Shown: positions 28,908 to 37,754, numbered from the stretch's first letter. The stretch is 64,000 bases of DNA from Mycolicibacterium austroafricanum (GCF_000612725.1 NZ_HG964451.1:186001-250000); one strand, 5' to 3'. Made by a program: numbers and translations. Notes: a model not told the origin generated them from the letters alone.

Positions 28908-30869
28908 ATGAGCCTGCTCGGCGCGCCACTGAAGCTCATCCAAATCGCCGGGGGGACAGCGCTTCTGGCGGGCGACGCCGCCATCGGCGCCGGGCGGGCC
29001 GTCGCGGGCACCGCCGCCGGAGTGGTCACCGATGTCGCGGCAGGCGCGGCGTCGACCGCCCGCGCGGCGGCCGGGCTGGTCCAGGACGCGGCGGCCGGTG
29101 CACCGACGGCAGTGCAGACCGCGGCCGCCATCACCGCCGAGGCCCTCGGCGGTCACCCCGTCAAGCGCAGCAGCCGACTGAACTCGCACCACTGGATCGA
29201 GATCTGCGGTCTGAGCGGACCCGACGCCGACGCGATCGCCGACGAGGTGCTCGCCGCCGTGCACGCCGTCGCCGGCGTCAAGCACGCCGAGATCAACCGC
29301 TCGGTGGCGCGCGTCATAGTCACCACCCATCCCGAAGGACCCGCGGAAGACCTGGCACAGGTGGTGGCCGATGCCGAGCGTCGCGTCCGGACCGGGCCCT
29401 GCGGCGACCGGCACCGCCCGCTCACCCTGCCCGGAGACGACGCGCTGCTGGCCGCCCGGACGCTCGGCGCGCTGGCTGCCGTCGCCGGCCTCGGCCTGTC
29501 GGTGACCGGCAACGCGCTGCGCGTGCCGAGGGTGACCGAGCTGTTGTCGGTCGTTCCCACCATGGCCGCCAACGTCCCGCAGTTGCGCCGTCAGTTAGAG
29601 CACAGGCTCGGCCGCGACAGCACCGACCTGCTGCTGAGCCTGATGAACGCCGCAGCCTCGGCACTGACCGCCTCGCCGACGTCCGCGGCCGCCGAGGCCG
29701 CCACGCGCACCATGCTCGCCGCGGAGGCGTGGGATGCCCGGGTGGCCTGGCGCCGCCACGAACCGAGGCTGGCCGCCTACCCGCCGGAGGGCGGCCTGCC
29801 CGACCGCGGCACCCTGGAGTGGGACTACGGTCCCAGTGAGCGCTATGCGGAACGGATCGGCGAAGCCGGCCTGGCCGCCGCGACGATCATCGGCGCGGTC
29901 ACCCGCAACCCCACGATCGCGGGCAGTGCCGCCCTGGTGACCGCGGCCAAGCCGTCGCGCGCCGCGCGCGAGGCGTTCGGCGCCGCGATGACCCGGGGGC
30001 TGACCCACCAGCATGACGTCGTCGTCGTCCGACCGCGAGCGCTGCGCCATCTGGACCGGATCGATGCGATCGTCATCGACCCCCGCGCGCTCTACACCGA
30101 CAAGCTCACGGTGACTCGCGTTGTGGGAGTGACGAATTCGCGGCGCGCCCATGCCTGGGAAGCCGTCCGGGCGGCGCTCGAATCCGACGGCCTGTCGCCC
30201 GGCTGGCACAAGCTCTCCACCATCCCGGGAGCCGGCCGGGCGGGCAAGGCGCTGGTCAGCCCGGTGCGCGATCCCCTCGCCAACGCCGTGGTCACCGAGG
30301 CGCGACGCACCAAACCGCGGGTGGTGTCGATCGCCGACGATGGGTTGCGCTCGCTGGCCCAGGGCTTCGACCGGTTGTATCCCGTCGACGGCTCGATCGA
30401 CGACGCGCTGGTCGCGGCGGTCGACGAACTGAGAGCCGACGGCGCCACCGTCGCGATTTTGACCACGCCGGATTTGTCGGCGAACCAGGACGCCGACCTG
30501 ACGATCGGGCTGGAACGTCCCGGCTGGCCGCCGCCGTGGGGGGCCGACGTGTTCGTGCCCGACCTGCTGTCGGTGTGGCGCATCCTGCACTCGCTGCCGA
30601 CCGCGCGTGCCGTCACCGCCAGGGGTGTCCGGCTGTCGGTGTCCGCCACCGCGCTCGGCGCGCTGATGCTCATCCCCAGCGTTCCCGGCAGCGGTCCGGA
30701 GTCGGTCAACGTCGGCGTGGTCGGCGCGCTGTGGTCGGGGTTCACCGCGGGCAGCAAGGTGTTCCGGGACCCCCCCGCCGGAGCCGGAGACCGCGCACGA
30801 CTGGCACGCCCTCCCGGTCGCGGAGGTGCAGCGCCTGTTACCTCGGCCGCCCGACGAAATACCCGATGA
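28908..30869 (+). CDS. CtpH/CtpI-like P-type ATPase, N-terminal part (frameshifted gene)
   Basis: From the ATG at 28908 (a GTG at 28833 is in frame) the product has an amphipathic Ala/Gly-rich start, an HMA-like fold (HHWIEICGLSGPDADAIADEVL...VKHAEINRS) and the long non-catalytic N-terminal region of mycobacterial CtpH/CtpI proteins (about 1,540-1,630 residues in M. tuberculosis). At a C7 tract (30770-30776) the frame is lost, adding about 30 unrelated residues before a stop at 30869. Removing one C would read PPPEPETAHDWHALPVAEVQ directly into the 30826-33504 frame. Cause may be phase variation, decay or sequencing error. Confidence 0.82.
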   Translation: MSLLGAPLKLIQIAGGTALLAGDAAIGAGRAVAGTAAGVVTDVAAGAASTARAAAGLVQDAAAGAPTAVQTAAAITAEALGGHPVKRSSRLNSHHWIEICGLSGPDADAIADEVLAAVHAVAGVKHAEINRSVARVIVTTHPEGPAEDLAQVVADAERRVRTGPCGDRHRPLTLPGDDALLAARTLGALAAVAGLGLSVTGNALRVPRVTELLSVVPTMAANVPQLRRQLEHRLGRDSTDLLLSLMNAAASALTASPTSAAAEAATRTMLAAEAWDARVAWRRHEPRLAAYPPEGGLPDRGTLEWDYGPSERYAERIGEAGLAAATIIGAVTRNPTIAGSAALVTAAKPSRAAREAFGAAMTRGLTHQHDVVVVRPRALRHLDRIDAIVIDPRALYTDKLTVTRVVGVTNSRRAHAWEAVRAALESDGLSPGWHKLSTIPGAGRAGKALVSPVRDPLANAVVTEARRTKPRVVSIADDGLRSLAQGFDRLYPVDGSIDDALVAAVDELRADGATVAILTTPDLSANQDADLTIGLERPGWPPPWGADVFVPDLLSVWRILHSLPTARAVTARGVRLSVSATALGALMLIPSVPGSGPESVNVGVVGALWSGFTAGSKVFRDPPAGAGDRARLARPPGRGGAAPVTSAARRNTR

Positions 30870-33504
30870 TGATTCAACAGGTTTGACCGATCTGCCGCCG
30901 CTTCGCGCGCTCGGGCGCGCCGGCACCTGGTCGTGGCATCTGACCCGCGATTTCGTCGCCGAGATGCGGACGAATCTCGCCGACCCGATCACGCCGCTGC
31001 TGGCCACCGGGGCGGTGGCCAGCGCCCTGCTGGGTTCACCGCTGGACGCCGCGCTGGTCGGCGGTGTGCTGCTGGCCAACGCCGCGCTGTCGGCCGAGCA
31101 GCAGTTGCACGCCGAACGCATCCTGCAGCGGTTGATGGCCGTCGAGGAGCCGCTGGCCCGCAGGCTCGTGGGTCCGCTCGATCGGGGCGGCCACGAGAGA
31201 GTGCCGGCGAGCCGGCTGCGGCCGGGCGACATCATCGAGGTGCACGCCGACGAGGTCGTCCCCGCCGACGCGCGACTGATCGAGGCCACCAGCGTCGAGG
31301 TCGACGAGTCGTCGCTGACTGGCGAGTCGCTGCCGGTGCCCAAGCAAACCGATCCCACACCGGGAACCCCGCTGGCGGAGCGGGCGTGCATGCTCTACGC
31401 GGGCAGCACGCTGGTGGCAGGCACCGCGGTGGCGGTCGTCACCACCGTCGGGTCGCGCACCGAGATGCGCCGCGCGTTGGCGATGGCGCCGGACAAGTCG
31501 CGTGAGATCGGCCTGCAGCGCCAGCTGAGCCGAATCACCAAGCGTGCCTTGCCCTTCAGCGTGGGTGGCGGTGCCCTGGTGGGGTTGCTCAGCCTGGCCC
31601 GCGGCACCCCGCTGCGCGAGGCCGTCGGCAGTGCCGTCGCGTTGACCGTGGCCGCTGTGCCGGAGGGGTTGCCGCTGGTCGCCACGCTGGCCCAGCTGGC
31701 CTCGGCCCGGCGCCTCACCGGTGAGTCGGTGCTGATTCGCAACGCGCAGTCGATCGAGGCGATGGCGCGCCTGCAGGTGGTGTGCTTCGACAAGACCGGG
31801 ACGCTCAGCGAGAACCGGCTGCGGGTGAAGGCGGTACACCCCGTCGACGGCTTCACCGAGGAACAGGCGCTCGACGCGGCCCTGAGCACGATCTTCGTCC
31901 GGCCGGGTCATCGCGCCCACCATGCCACCGACGACGCGATCCGTCGTGCCGTCCACGGTGACGAGGACGCAGCGGACACGACGGCGATCGAACGCGACGC
32001 GTTCCTGCCGTTCCAGGCCGGCCGGCCGTTCGCGGCCGCGATCGTCGGCACCCGGCTCACCATCAAGGGCGCGCCCGAGGTGCTCGCGTCCGCGCTGGCC
32101 CAGGCCAACGGCCCGGCGGTGGCCGCGATCGACGACATGGCCGCCAAGGGCCTGCGGGTGATCGCGGTGGGCGAGCGTCAGCTCACCCCGGAACAGGCCG
32201 CCGCCGCGGGCGCCGATGCCGCCGCGTTCGAGGACTTGTGCCGGTCGGAGCTGACCCCCATCGGCCTGCTCGGGCTGGCCGACACCCCGCGGGCGAGTGC
32301 GCAGGACGTCCTCAAGGAGCTCGGCAACCGTGGCATCGGAGTCCGGCTGATCACCGGCGACCATCCGGTGACGGCGATGGTCATCGCCGGCGAACTCGGC
32401 CTCGACGTCACCGCCGATCAGGTGATGACCGGTGTCGAGTGGGAGGGCCTGTCGGCCGAGCAGCGCGCCGAGGCGGTGGTGTCACGGATCGTCTACGCCC
32501 GGATGTCACCCGAGCACAAGATCGACGTGGTGCAGACGCTGGAGCGTATCGGCATGGTGACGGCCATGGTGGGCGACGGCGCCAACGACGCCGCGGCGAT
32601 CCGGGCGGCGAGTGTGGGGTTCGGGGTGGCCGCACGCGGCAGCGATCCGGCCCGCACCGCCGCCGACGTGGTGCTGCTGGACGGACGGATCGAGGCACTG
32701 CTCGACGCCCTCGACGAGGGCAAGCAGCTGTGGCTTCGGGTCCAGTCCGCGGTGTCGATGCTGCTGGGCGGCAACACCGGCGAGATCGCGTTCGCGCTCG
32801 TCACCAGCGTGCTGACCGGGCGCTCCGTACTCAACGCCCGGCAGATGCTGCTGGTCAACATGCTGACCGACGCGCTGCCTGCCGCGGCGCTGGCCGTCAG
32901 CCGCCAGACCGACACCACCGGGCAGGTGGACCTGGACGAGGCGGCGATGTGGCGGGCGATCGGCGTCCGCGGCGCGGCGACGACCGTCGGGGCCACCTCG
33001 GCCTGGGCGATGGCGAGTATGACGGGCACGCCGCAGCGCGCCTCGACCGTCGCGCTGATCGGATTGGTGTCGTCACAGTTGGCGCAGACCCTGATCGACT
33101 CCCGCAGCCCGCTGGTGGTGGCGACGGCGCTGGGTTCGTTCGCCACCCTGGCCGGGGTCATCAGCACCCCCGGCGTCAGCCAGGTCTTCGGATGCACGCC
33201 GGTGGGCCCGGTCGGATGGGGTCAGGCGTTCTCGGCCACGGCGGTGGCATCGCTGCTGTCGGCGACGGCGCCGGAGCTGCTGCACCGCGCCACCGACGCC
33301 GTGCGCAAGCGCGTGGCCGACGTCGTCGAGTCAGTCCCCGTCGTGGACGACGAATCAGTCACCGTCGTGGACGACGAGTCAGTCCTGATCGTCGACGACG
33401 ACGAGTCAGTCCTGATCGTCGACGACGACGATGCCGACCTGGACGAGGACGGCGTAGAGGGCACGGATCGGCGGCGTCAGCAGATGGACACCGGCAGTGA
33501 TTAG
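30826..33504 (+). CDS. CtpH/CtpI-like P-type ATPase, catalytic part (frameshifted gene)
   Basis: 892 residues in the frame that continues the preceding gene after one base is removed from the C7 tract; a GTG at 30826 is the first start in this frame but probably not the true one. Catalytic P-ATPase motifs are complete: LTGES (actuator), AAVPEGLPLVATLAQL (helix M4, type II-like), CFDKTGTLSENR (phosphorylated Asp), KGAPEV, MVGDGANDAAAI. About ten helices in all. The C-terminal tail is acidic with repeated VVDDESV units. Transported ion unknown, probably Ca or another divalent cation by family. Confidence 0.85.
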   Translation: MQRLLPRPPDEIPDDDSTGLTDLPPLRALGRAGTWSWHLTRDFVAEMRTNLADPITPLLATGAVASALLGSPLDAALVGGVLLANAALSAEQQLHAERILQRLMAVEEPLARRLVGPLDRGGHERVPASRLRPGDIIEVHADEVVPADARLIEATSVEVDESSLTGESLPVPKQTDPTPGTPLAERACMLYAGSTLVAGTAVAVVTTVGSRTEMRRALAMAPDKSREIGLQRQLSRITKRALPFSVGGGALVGLLSLARGTPLREAVGSAVALTVAAVPEGLPLVATLAQLASARRLTGESVLIRNAQSIEAMARLQVVCFDKTGTLSENRLRVKAVHPVDGFTEEQALDAALSTIFVRPGHRAHHATDDAIRRAVHGDEDAADTTAIERDAFLPFQAGRPFAAAIVGTRLTIKGAPEVLASALAQANGPAVAAIDDMAAKGLRVIAVGERQLTPEQAAAAGADAAAFEDLCRSELTPIGLLGLADTPRASAQDVLKELGNRGIGVRLITGDHPVTAMVIAGELGLDVTADQVMTGVEWEGLSAEQRAEAVVSRIVYARMSPEHKIDVVQTLERIGMVTAMVGDGANDAAAIRAASVGFGVAARGSDPARTAADVVLLDGRIEALLDALDEGKQLWLRVQSAVSMLLGGNTGEIAFALVTSVLTGRSVLNARQMLLVNMLTDALPAAALAVSRQTDTTGQVDLDEAAMWRAIGVRGAATTVGATSAWAMASMTGTPQRASTVALIGLVSSQLAQTLIDSRSPLVVATALGSFATLAGVISTPGVSQVFGCTPVGPVGWGQAFSATAVASLLSATAPELLHRATDAVRKRVADVVESVPVVDDESVTVVDDESVLIVDDDESVLIVDDDDADLDEDGVEGTDRRRQQMDTGSD

Positions 33505-33540
33505 CGTGTCGGGGCCGGCAGAACGCGAGAAGTCAGACAC
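33406..33540 (-). CDS. 44-residue leaderless small protein, copy 1
   Basis: VSDFSRSAGPDTLITAGV followed by HLLTPPIRALYAVLVQVGIV and an acidic VVDDQD end: one hydrophobic amphipathic segment. The GTG at 33540 is six bases after TACCTT (33547-33552 on the complement), a leaderless promoter layout. The last 99 bases are antisense to the ATPase tail. A paralog with the same pattern lies at 34071-34199. Not recognised; reality rests on the paralogy and the promoter. Confidence 0.55.
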   Translation of the reverse strand: MSDFSRSAGPDTLITAGVHLLTPPIRALYAVLVQVGIVVVDDQD

Positions 33541-33546
33541 GCCCGA

Positions 33547-33552
33547 AAGGTA
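33547..33552 (-). promoter_or_regulatory. -10 element for the 44-residue small protein
   Basis: TACCTT on the minus strand, six bases before the GTG at 33540; same layout as at 34207-34212. Confidence 0.45.
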
Positions 33553-33601
33553 GCCTCGGCAGTGGGTGCATTCGGGGACCTTCAGTTGAACGGGGGACGA
33601 A

Positions 33602-34036
33602 ATGTTCGATAAGGCGCGGTCGTTCGTCGCTTCCCACCATGACGCCTCCGAACTCGTCAAGGAGGCGGAGAAGTTCTCGATCCGGCTCCCGATAGTGGGG
33701 CGGATCGCGGTCCCACCGCCCGATCAGCTCGCGTTCTTCGGCGTGCTGGGCGCGCTGGCCGCCCTCGGTGCGATCGAATGGCCGGTGGCAGCGGCCATCG
33801 GCGTCGGGCAGGTCGTGGTTTCGCGGCATTTCAGCGACTCGAAGCCCGACGCCGAGAAGCCTTCTGCGGCCCCGCCGCGCAAGGCCGTCACGGCAAAGGC
33901 CCCGGCGAAGATCGCGGCAAAGGCCCCGGCGAAGGTCGCGGCGAAGAAGGCCGCCGCGAAGAAGGCACCGGCCAAGAAGGCACCGGCGAAAAAGGCTCCC
34001 GCGAAGAAGGCGGGCGGCAGCAGCCCCAAGTCGTGA
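33602..34036 (+). CDS. Membrane protein with Lys/Ala/Pro-rich histone-like tail
   Basis: 144 residues. The N-terminal half (FDKARSFVASHHDASELVKEAEKF) is followed by two hydrophobic segments (about 42-58 and 60-75). The C-terminal half is built from KAPAK, KAAAKK and KKAPAKK repeats, like the tails of mycobacterial HupB and histone H1-like proteins, so it may bind DNA, RNA or acidic polymers near the membrane. GGGGGACGA precedes the ATG. Flanked by the two small leaderless paralogs. Function not known. Confidence 0.72.
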   Translation: MFDKARSFVASHHDASELVKEAEKFSIRLPIVGRIAVPPPDQLAFFGVLGALAALGAIEWPVAAAIGVGQVVVSRHFSDSKPDAEKPSAAPPRKAVTAKAPAKIAAKAPAKVAAKKAAAKKAPAKKAPAKKAPAKKAGGSSPKS

Positions 34037-34070
34037 CTTTGTCGTCCGGCTACACGCCGACCTGCTGACG

Positions 34071-34199
34071 TCAGTCGTCGATGACGAGGACGCCGGCGCG
34101 CACGAGAACGGTGTAGACGTGCTCGACGACGGGCCTGACCAGCCGGACTCCGGCGTCGACGAGGTTGTCAGTGCCGAAGTCGCGCAGAATGTCGCTCAC
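34071..34199 (-). CDS. 42-residue leaderless small protein, copy 2
   Basis: VSDILRDFGTDNLVDAGV, RLVRPVVEHVYTVLVRAGVL, VIDD: aligns along its length with the 33406-33540 product (VSD..R, D.L..AGV.L..P, Y.VLV..G..V.DD). GTG start lies seven bases after TACTCT (34207-34212), a leaderless layout. Convergent with the PAKK-tailed membrane protein gene. A hydrophobic middle suggests membrane or protein binding. Unknown function. Confidence 0.58.
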   Translation of the reverse strand: MSDILRDFGTDNLVDAGVRLVRPVVEHVYTVLVRAGVLVIDD

Positions 34200-34206
34200 G
34201 GCGGTG

Positions 34207-34212
34207 AGAGTA
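34207..34212 (-). promoter_or_regulatory. -10 element for the 42-residue small protein
   Basis: TACTCT on the minus strand, seven bases before the GTG at 34199. Confidence 0.45.
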
Positions 34213-34385
34213 GCGGCCCAGGAGGAAATAGGAAAGGCTTACCTAACGGATATTCGCCCGCCTTCGCCCCGCTCAATCAGCACTCGAAGTGTGGCCCGGG
34301 GGACGCGTGGCTCTCGATCGGGTCGATTCCGACGCAAAGCCCACTCTGTCGTAAACTTCAGCCGCCGCGACGCCCGTAATCGTAA

Positions 34386-34856
34386 TTAGTCCGGTATGTG
34401 TCGCCGACCGCTGTAAAACTTCTGTAGGATGATCGTGCTGCGGGTCTTCACGTCGGCCGCGGTGCGGATTCGCTGCAACAGACCTTCCAGGGCCCGCGCC
34501 GACTCGACGTGAACCAGCAGCATGTAGTTGTCCTCGCCGGCCACCGAATAACACGCCTCGATTTCCGGGATGTGTTCCAGCCGCGCGGGTGCATCATCGG
34601 GTTGGGAAGGATCGAGAGGGGTGATGGCGACGAACGCCGACAGCTTGCTGCCGACGGCCTCGGGGTCGATGCGGGCGGTGTATCCGCACACCACCCCGCG
34701 CGATTCCAGCCGGCGGACCCGCGACTGCACCGCCGACACCGACAGACCGGCCGTCGCGGCCAGGTGCGCCAGCGTCGCCCGACCGTCGGCGACCAGCTCG
34801 CGGGCCAGCACGCGATCGATCTCGTCGAGCGGCTGCGGATCTGCGGGTTCGGTCAT
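34386..34856 (-). CDS. lrpA: Lrp/AsnC-family regulator
   Basis: 156 residues from the ATG at 34856, which lies six bases after TACAGT (34863-34868), so the transcript is probably leaderless; a frame extending to 34934 is rejected. N-terminal winged helix (DEIDRVLARELVADGRATLAHLA, LSVSAVQSRVRRLE) and a C-terminal RAM domain (LSAFVAITPLD, ACYSVAGEDNYMLLVHVES). In M. tuberculosis LrpA lies next to lat and binds amino acids including lysine. It is divergent from the HglS-like gene and probably controls it and lat. Confidence 0.93.
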   Translation of the reverse strand: MTEPADPQPLDEIDRVLARELVADGRATLAHLAATAGLSVSAVQSRVRRLESRGVVCGYTARIDPEAVGSKLSAFVAITPLDPSQPDDAPARLEHIPEIEACYSVAGEDNYMLLVHVESARALEGLLQRIRTAADVKTRSTIILQKFYSGRRHIPD

Positions 34857-34862
34857 GGCCGC

Positions 34863-34868
34863 ACTGTA
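34863..34868 (-). promoter_or_regulatory. -10 element of a leaderless lrpA transcript
   Basis: TACAGT on the minus strand ends six bases before the lrpA ATG; it overlaps the ribosome-site region of the divergent gene at 34880, so the regulator could control both. Confidence 0.55.
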
Positions 34869-34879
34869 TCGGAGGGCGA

Positions 34880-36106
34880 ATGCGTAGCGTCGAAACCTGG
34901 CAGTTGCGGGCGCAATTCGCCGCCGGGCTGTCACAGATGTACGGCGCCGAGGTGCCCGCCTACCACACCCTGGTCGACGTCAGCTCCGCGGTGAACGCCG
35001 CGTACGCCGCGGCCTCGCCGGCGCTGCGGCTGGGATCGCTGGAGCGCGTCACCGCCGAACGCCACGGCGCCATCCGGGTCGGCTCCGCCGCCGAGCTGGC
35101 ACAGGTGGCCGACCTGTTCTCGGCGTTCGGGATGTACCCCGTCGGCTTCTACGACCTGCGCGAGGCCGCGTCCCCGGTGCCCGTGGTGTCCACGGCGTTC
35201 CGGCCGGTCGATCCGGAGGAACTGGCCCGCAACCCCTTTCGGGTGTTCACCTCGATGCTGGCCAGCGCCGACACCCGATTCTTCAGCGCGGACCTGCGCG
35301 GGCGGGTCGAACGGTTCGTGGCCGGGCGACAGTTGTTCGACCCTGCGTTGATCGCCTCGGCGCGCCGCATCGCCGCCTCGGGCGGCTGTCCGCCGGATGA
35401 GGCTGCCGAGTTCGTCGCCGCCGCGGTGTCGGCGTTCGCGCTGTCCCGCGAGCCGATCGACCGCGCCTGGTATGACGAACTCGCTGCGGTCTCGGCCGTC
35501 GCCGCCGACATCGCGGGCGTCACCTCCACCCACATCAACCACCTGACCCCACGGGTCCTCGACATCGACGAGCTGCAGCACGCCATGACCGAGCGCGGCG
35601 TCACGATGATCGACCACATCCAGGGGCCACCGCGAACGCCAGGTCCTCAGGTGCTGTTGCGGCAGACGTCATTTCGGGCGCTGGCCGAACCGCGGCGGTT
35701 CCGCACGCCCTCCGGCGAGGTGGTCGACGGCACGCTGCGGGTGCGGTTCGGCGAGGTCGAGCAACGCGGGATCGCGCTTACGCCGCTGGGCCGTTCACGT
35801 TACGACGCGGCGATGGCGTGCGCCGACCCTTCGGCGGTGTGGGGTGAGCACTTCCCCGCCACCGACGCCGAGATGGCCGCGTCCGGGCTGGCCTACTATT
35901 ACGGCGGCAACCCGTCGAGACCTGTTGTGTACGAAGACTTTCTGCCCGCCTCGGCGGCCGGGATCTTCCGCTCCAACCTGGACACCGACGCCGTGGCCGG
36001 CGCGGGCGGCGACACCACCGACTACAGCCTCGACTGGATGGCCGGGCAGATCGGCCATCACATCCACGACCCCTACGACCTCTACGAGAAAGTCGCGTCC
36101 TCATGA
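34880..36106 (+). CDS. HglS/YdcJ-like 2-oxoadipate dioxygenase/decarboxylase (DUF1338, Rv3292-like)
   Basis: 408 residues, ATG preceded by GGAGGGCGA. DUF1338 features are WQLRAQFAAGLSQMYGAEVPAYHTLVDV (metal His), GMYPVGFYDLREAASPVPVVSTAFRP and THINHLTPRVLDI (second metal His), with FGEVEQRGIALTPLGR near the C-terminus. This family (HglS in Pseudomonas) converts 2-oxoadipate to D-2-hydroxyglutarate in lysine catabolism. The gene overlaps pcd by four bases (ATGA) and lies beside lrpA and lat, which supports that assignment. Direct activity in mycobacteria is inferred. Confidence 0.8.
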   Translation: MRSVETWQLRAQFAAGLSQMYGAEVPAYHTLVDVSSAVNAAYAAASPALRLGSLERVTAERHGAIRVGSAAELAQVADLFSAFGMYPVGFYDLREAASPVPVVSTAFRPVDPEELARNPFRVFTSMLASADTRFFSADLRGRVERFVAGRQLFDPALIASARRIAASGGCPPDEAAEFVAAAVSAFALSREPIDRAWYDELAAVSAVAADIAGVTSTHINHLTPRVLDIDELQHAMTERGVTMIDHIQGPPRTPGPQVLLRQTSFRALAEPRRFRTPSGEVVDGTLRVRFGEVEQRGIALTPLGRSRYDAAMACADPSAVWGEHFPATDAEMAASGLAYYYGGNPSRPVVYEDFLPASAAGIFRSNLDTDAVAGAGGDTTDYSLDWMAGQIGHHIHDPYDLYEKVASS

Positions 36107-37647
36107 CCACTGTTGTGACCCCCGTCCTGCCCACCGCGGATGCGCTGCGCACCCGTGTCCGGGACGCGCTGGCCGCCGTCGGCGCCACGGTGCCCCTCGG
36201 CGCGCCCGGCGCGGAGGGGCTGCCCGCCAGCACGCCGATCACCGGGGACGTGCTGTTCAGCGTGCCGCAGGCGTCGGCGGCGGACGCCGACGCAGCGGTT
36301 GCCGCTGCGGCGGAGGCATTTTCGACGTGGCGGACCACACCCGCCCCGGTGCGCGGCGCGCTGGTGGCGCGGCTGGGACAGCTGCTCGTCGAGCACAAGG
36401 CCGCACTGGCTTCACTGGTGACCATCGAGGCCGGCAAGATCAATTCCGAGGCGCTGGGCGAAGTGCAGGAGATGATCGACATCTGCGAGTTCGCGGTCGG
36501 GCTGTCGCGGCAGCTGTACGGCCGCACGATCGCCTCCGAACGCCCCGGGCACCGGCTGATGGAGAACTGGCATCCGCTCGGCGTGGTCGGCGTCATCACC
36601 GCGTTCAACTTCCCCGTCGCCGTGTGGGCGTGGAACACCGGTGTCGCGCTGGTATGCGGTGACACCGTGGTGTGGAAACCCTCGGAGCTGACCCCGCTGA
36701 CCGCCGTGGCGTGTCAGGCGCTGCTGGAGCGGGCCTGCGCGGACGTCGGCGCGCCCGCGGCGGTCGGCCGGCTGGTGCTGGGTGAGCGGGAGGTCGGCGA
36801 AAAGCTGGTCGACGATCCGCGGGTGGCGCTGGTGTCGGCGACCGGTTCGGTGCGGATGGGCCGCGAGGTGGGCCCGCGGGTGGCTGCTCGCTTCGGTCGC
36901 GCGCTGCTGGAACTGGGCGGCAACAACGCTGCGATCGTCACCCCGGCGGCCGATCTCGATCTCGCGGTGCGGGGCATCGTGTTCTCGGCGGCGGGCACGG
37001 CCGGTCAGCGGTGCACCACGCTGCGCCGGCTGATCGTGCACTCCTCGGTGGCCGACGAGCTGGTGTCGCGGATCGTGGCGGCCTACAAGCAGTTGCCGGT
37101 CGGCGACCCGTTCGCCGACGGAACGCTGGTGGGCCCGCTGATCCACACGGCGTCCTACCGGGACATGGTGCTGGCCCTGCAGCAGGCGGCGGCCGAAGGC
37201 GGGACGGTGACCGGCGGCGAGCGCGTCGACGTCGGCGACGAGGGCGCGTTCTACGTCACGCCCGCGGTGGTGCGGATGCCCGCGCAGAGCGCGGTGGTGC
37301 ACAAGGAGACGTTCGCGCCGATCCTCTATGTGATGACCTACGAGACGCTGGACGAGGCCATCGCATTGAACAATGCGGTGCCACAGGGGCTTTCGTCGTC
37401 GATCTTCACGCTCGACATGCGGGAGGCGGAACGATTCCTGGCCGCCGACGGCTCGGACTGCGGAATCGCCAACGTCAACATCGGCACATCCGGTGCGGAG
37501 ATCGGCGGCGCGTTCGGCGGGGAGAAGGAGACCGGCGGCGGCCGCGAGTCCGGCTCGGATGCGTGGAAGGCCTACATGCGGCGCGCGACCAACACCGTCA
37601 ACTACTCGACCGAGCTGCCGCTGGCCCAGGGCGTCCACTTCGGCTGA
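36103..37647 (+). CDS. pcd: Piperideine-6-carboxylate / 2-aminoadipate-semialdehyde dehydrogenase
   Basis: 514 residues, ALDH7-like. NAD-binding and catalytic motifs: GVITAFNFPVAVWAWN, KPSELTPLTAV, LELGGNNAAIV (general base Glu), GQRCTTLRRL (nucleophile Cys), KETFAPILYV. Oxidises the Lat product to 2-aminoadipate. The start overlaps the previous stop, so both are translated from one mRNA. A 60 bp palindrome follows the stop at 37681. Confidence 0.93.
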   Translation: MTTVVTPVLPTADALRTRVRDALAAVGATVPLGAPGAEGLPASTPITGDVLFSVPQASAADADAAVAAAAEAFSTWRTTPAPVRGALVARLGQLLVEHKAALASLVTIEAGKINSEALGEVQEMIDICEFAVGLSRQLYGRTIASERPGHRLMENWHPLGVVGVITAFNFPVAVWAWNTGVALVCGDTVVWKPSELTPLTAVACQALLERACADVGAPAAVGRLVLGEREVGEKLVDDPRVALVSATGSVRMGREVGPRVAARFGRALLELGGNNAAIVTPAADLDLAVRGIVFSAAGTAGQRCTTLRRLIVHSSVADELVSRIVAAYKQLPVGDPFADGTLVGPLIHTASYRDMVLALQQAAAEGGTVTGGERVDVGDEGAFYVTPAVVRMPAQSAVVHKETFAPILYVMTYETLDEAIALNNAVPQGLSSSIFTLDMREAERFLAADGSDCGIANVNIGTSGAEIGGAFGGEKETGGGRESGSDAWKAYMRRATNTVNYSTELPLAQGVHFG

Positions 37648-37680
37648 GCCGCGTGTGGGCGCCATCAAGCGCCATCAAGC

Positions 37681-37740
37681 GCGAGCGTGCGTGTCTGCGG
37701 CCGACACGCCGCCTTTGAGGCCTACTTTGCGCACGCTCGC
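37681..37740. repeat. Intergenic palindrome of a second type
   Basis: Arms GCGAGCGTGCG / CGCACGCTCGC (perfect 11 bp) enclose an inner hairpin CGTGTC / GACACG around TGCGGCC. Preceded by a direct duplication GCGCCATCAA. It lies between the pcd stop (37647) and the SDR start (37755). It differs in sequence from the CGCCGAAATTGC family. Confidence 0.8.
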
Positions 37741-37754
37741 GGCACACTCGGGGC

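Noticed and set aside
34165..34389. Plus-strand frame of 74 codons before lrpA
   Set aside because: Rich in Ser/Arg without hydrophobic core; overlaps the leaderless small gene and the lrpA end; no ribosome site.
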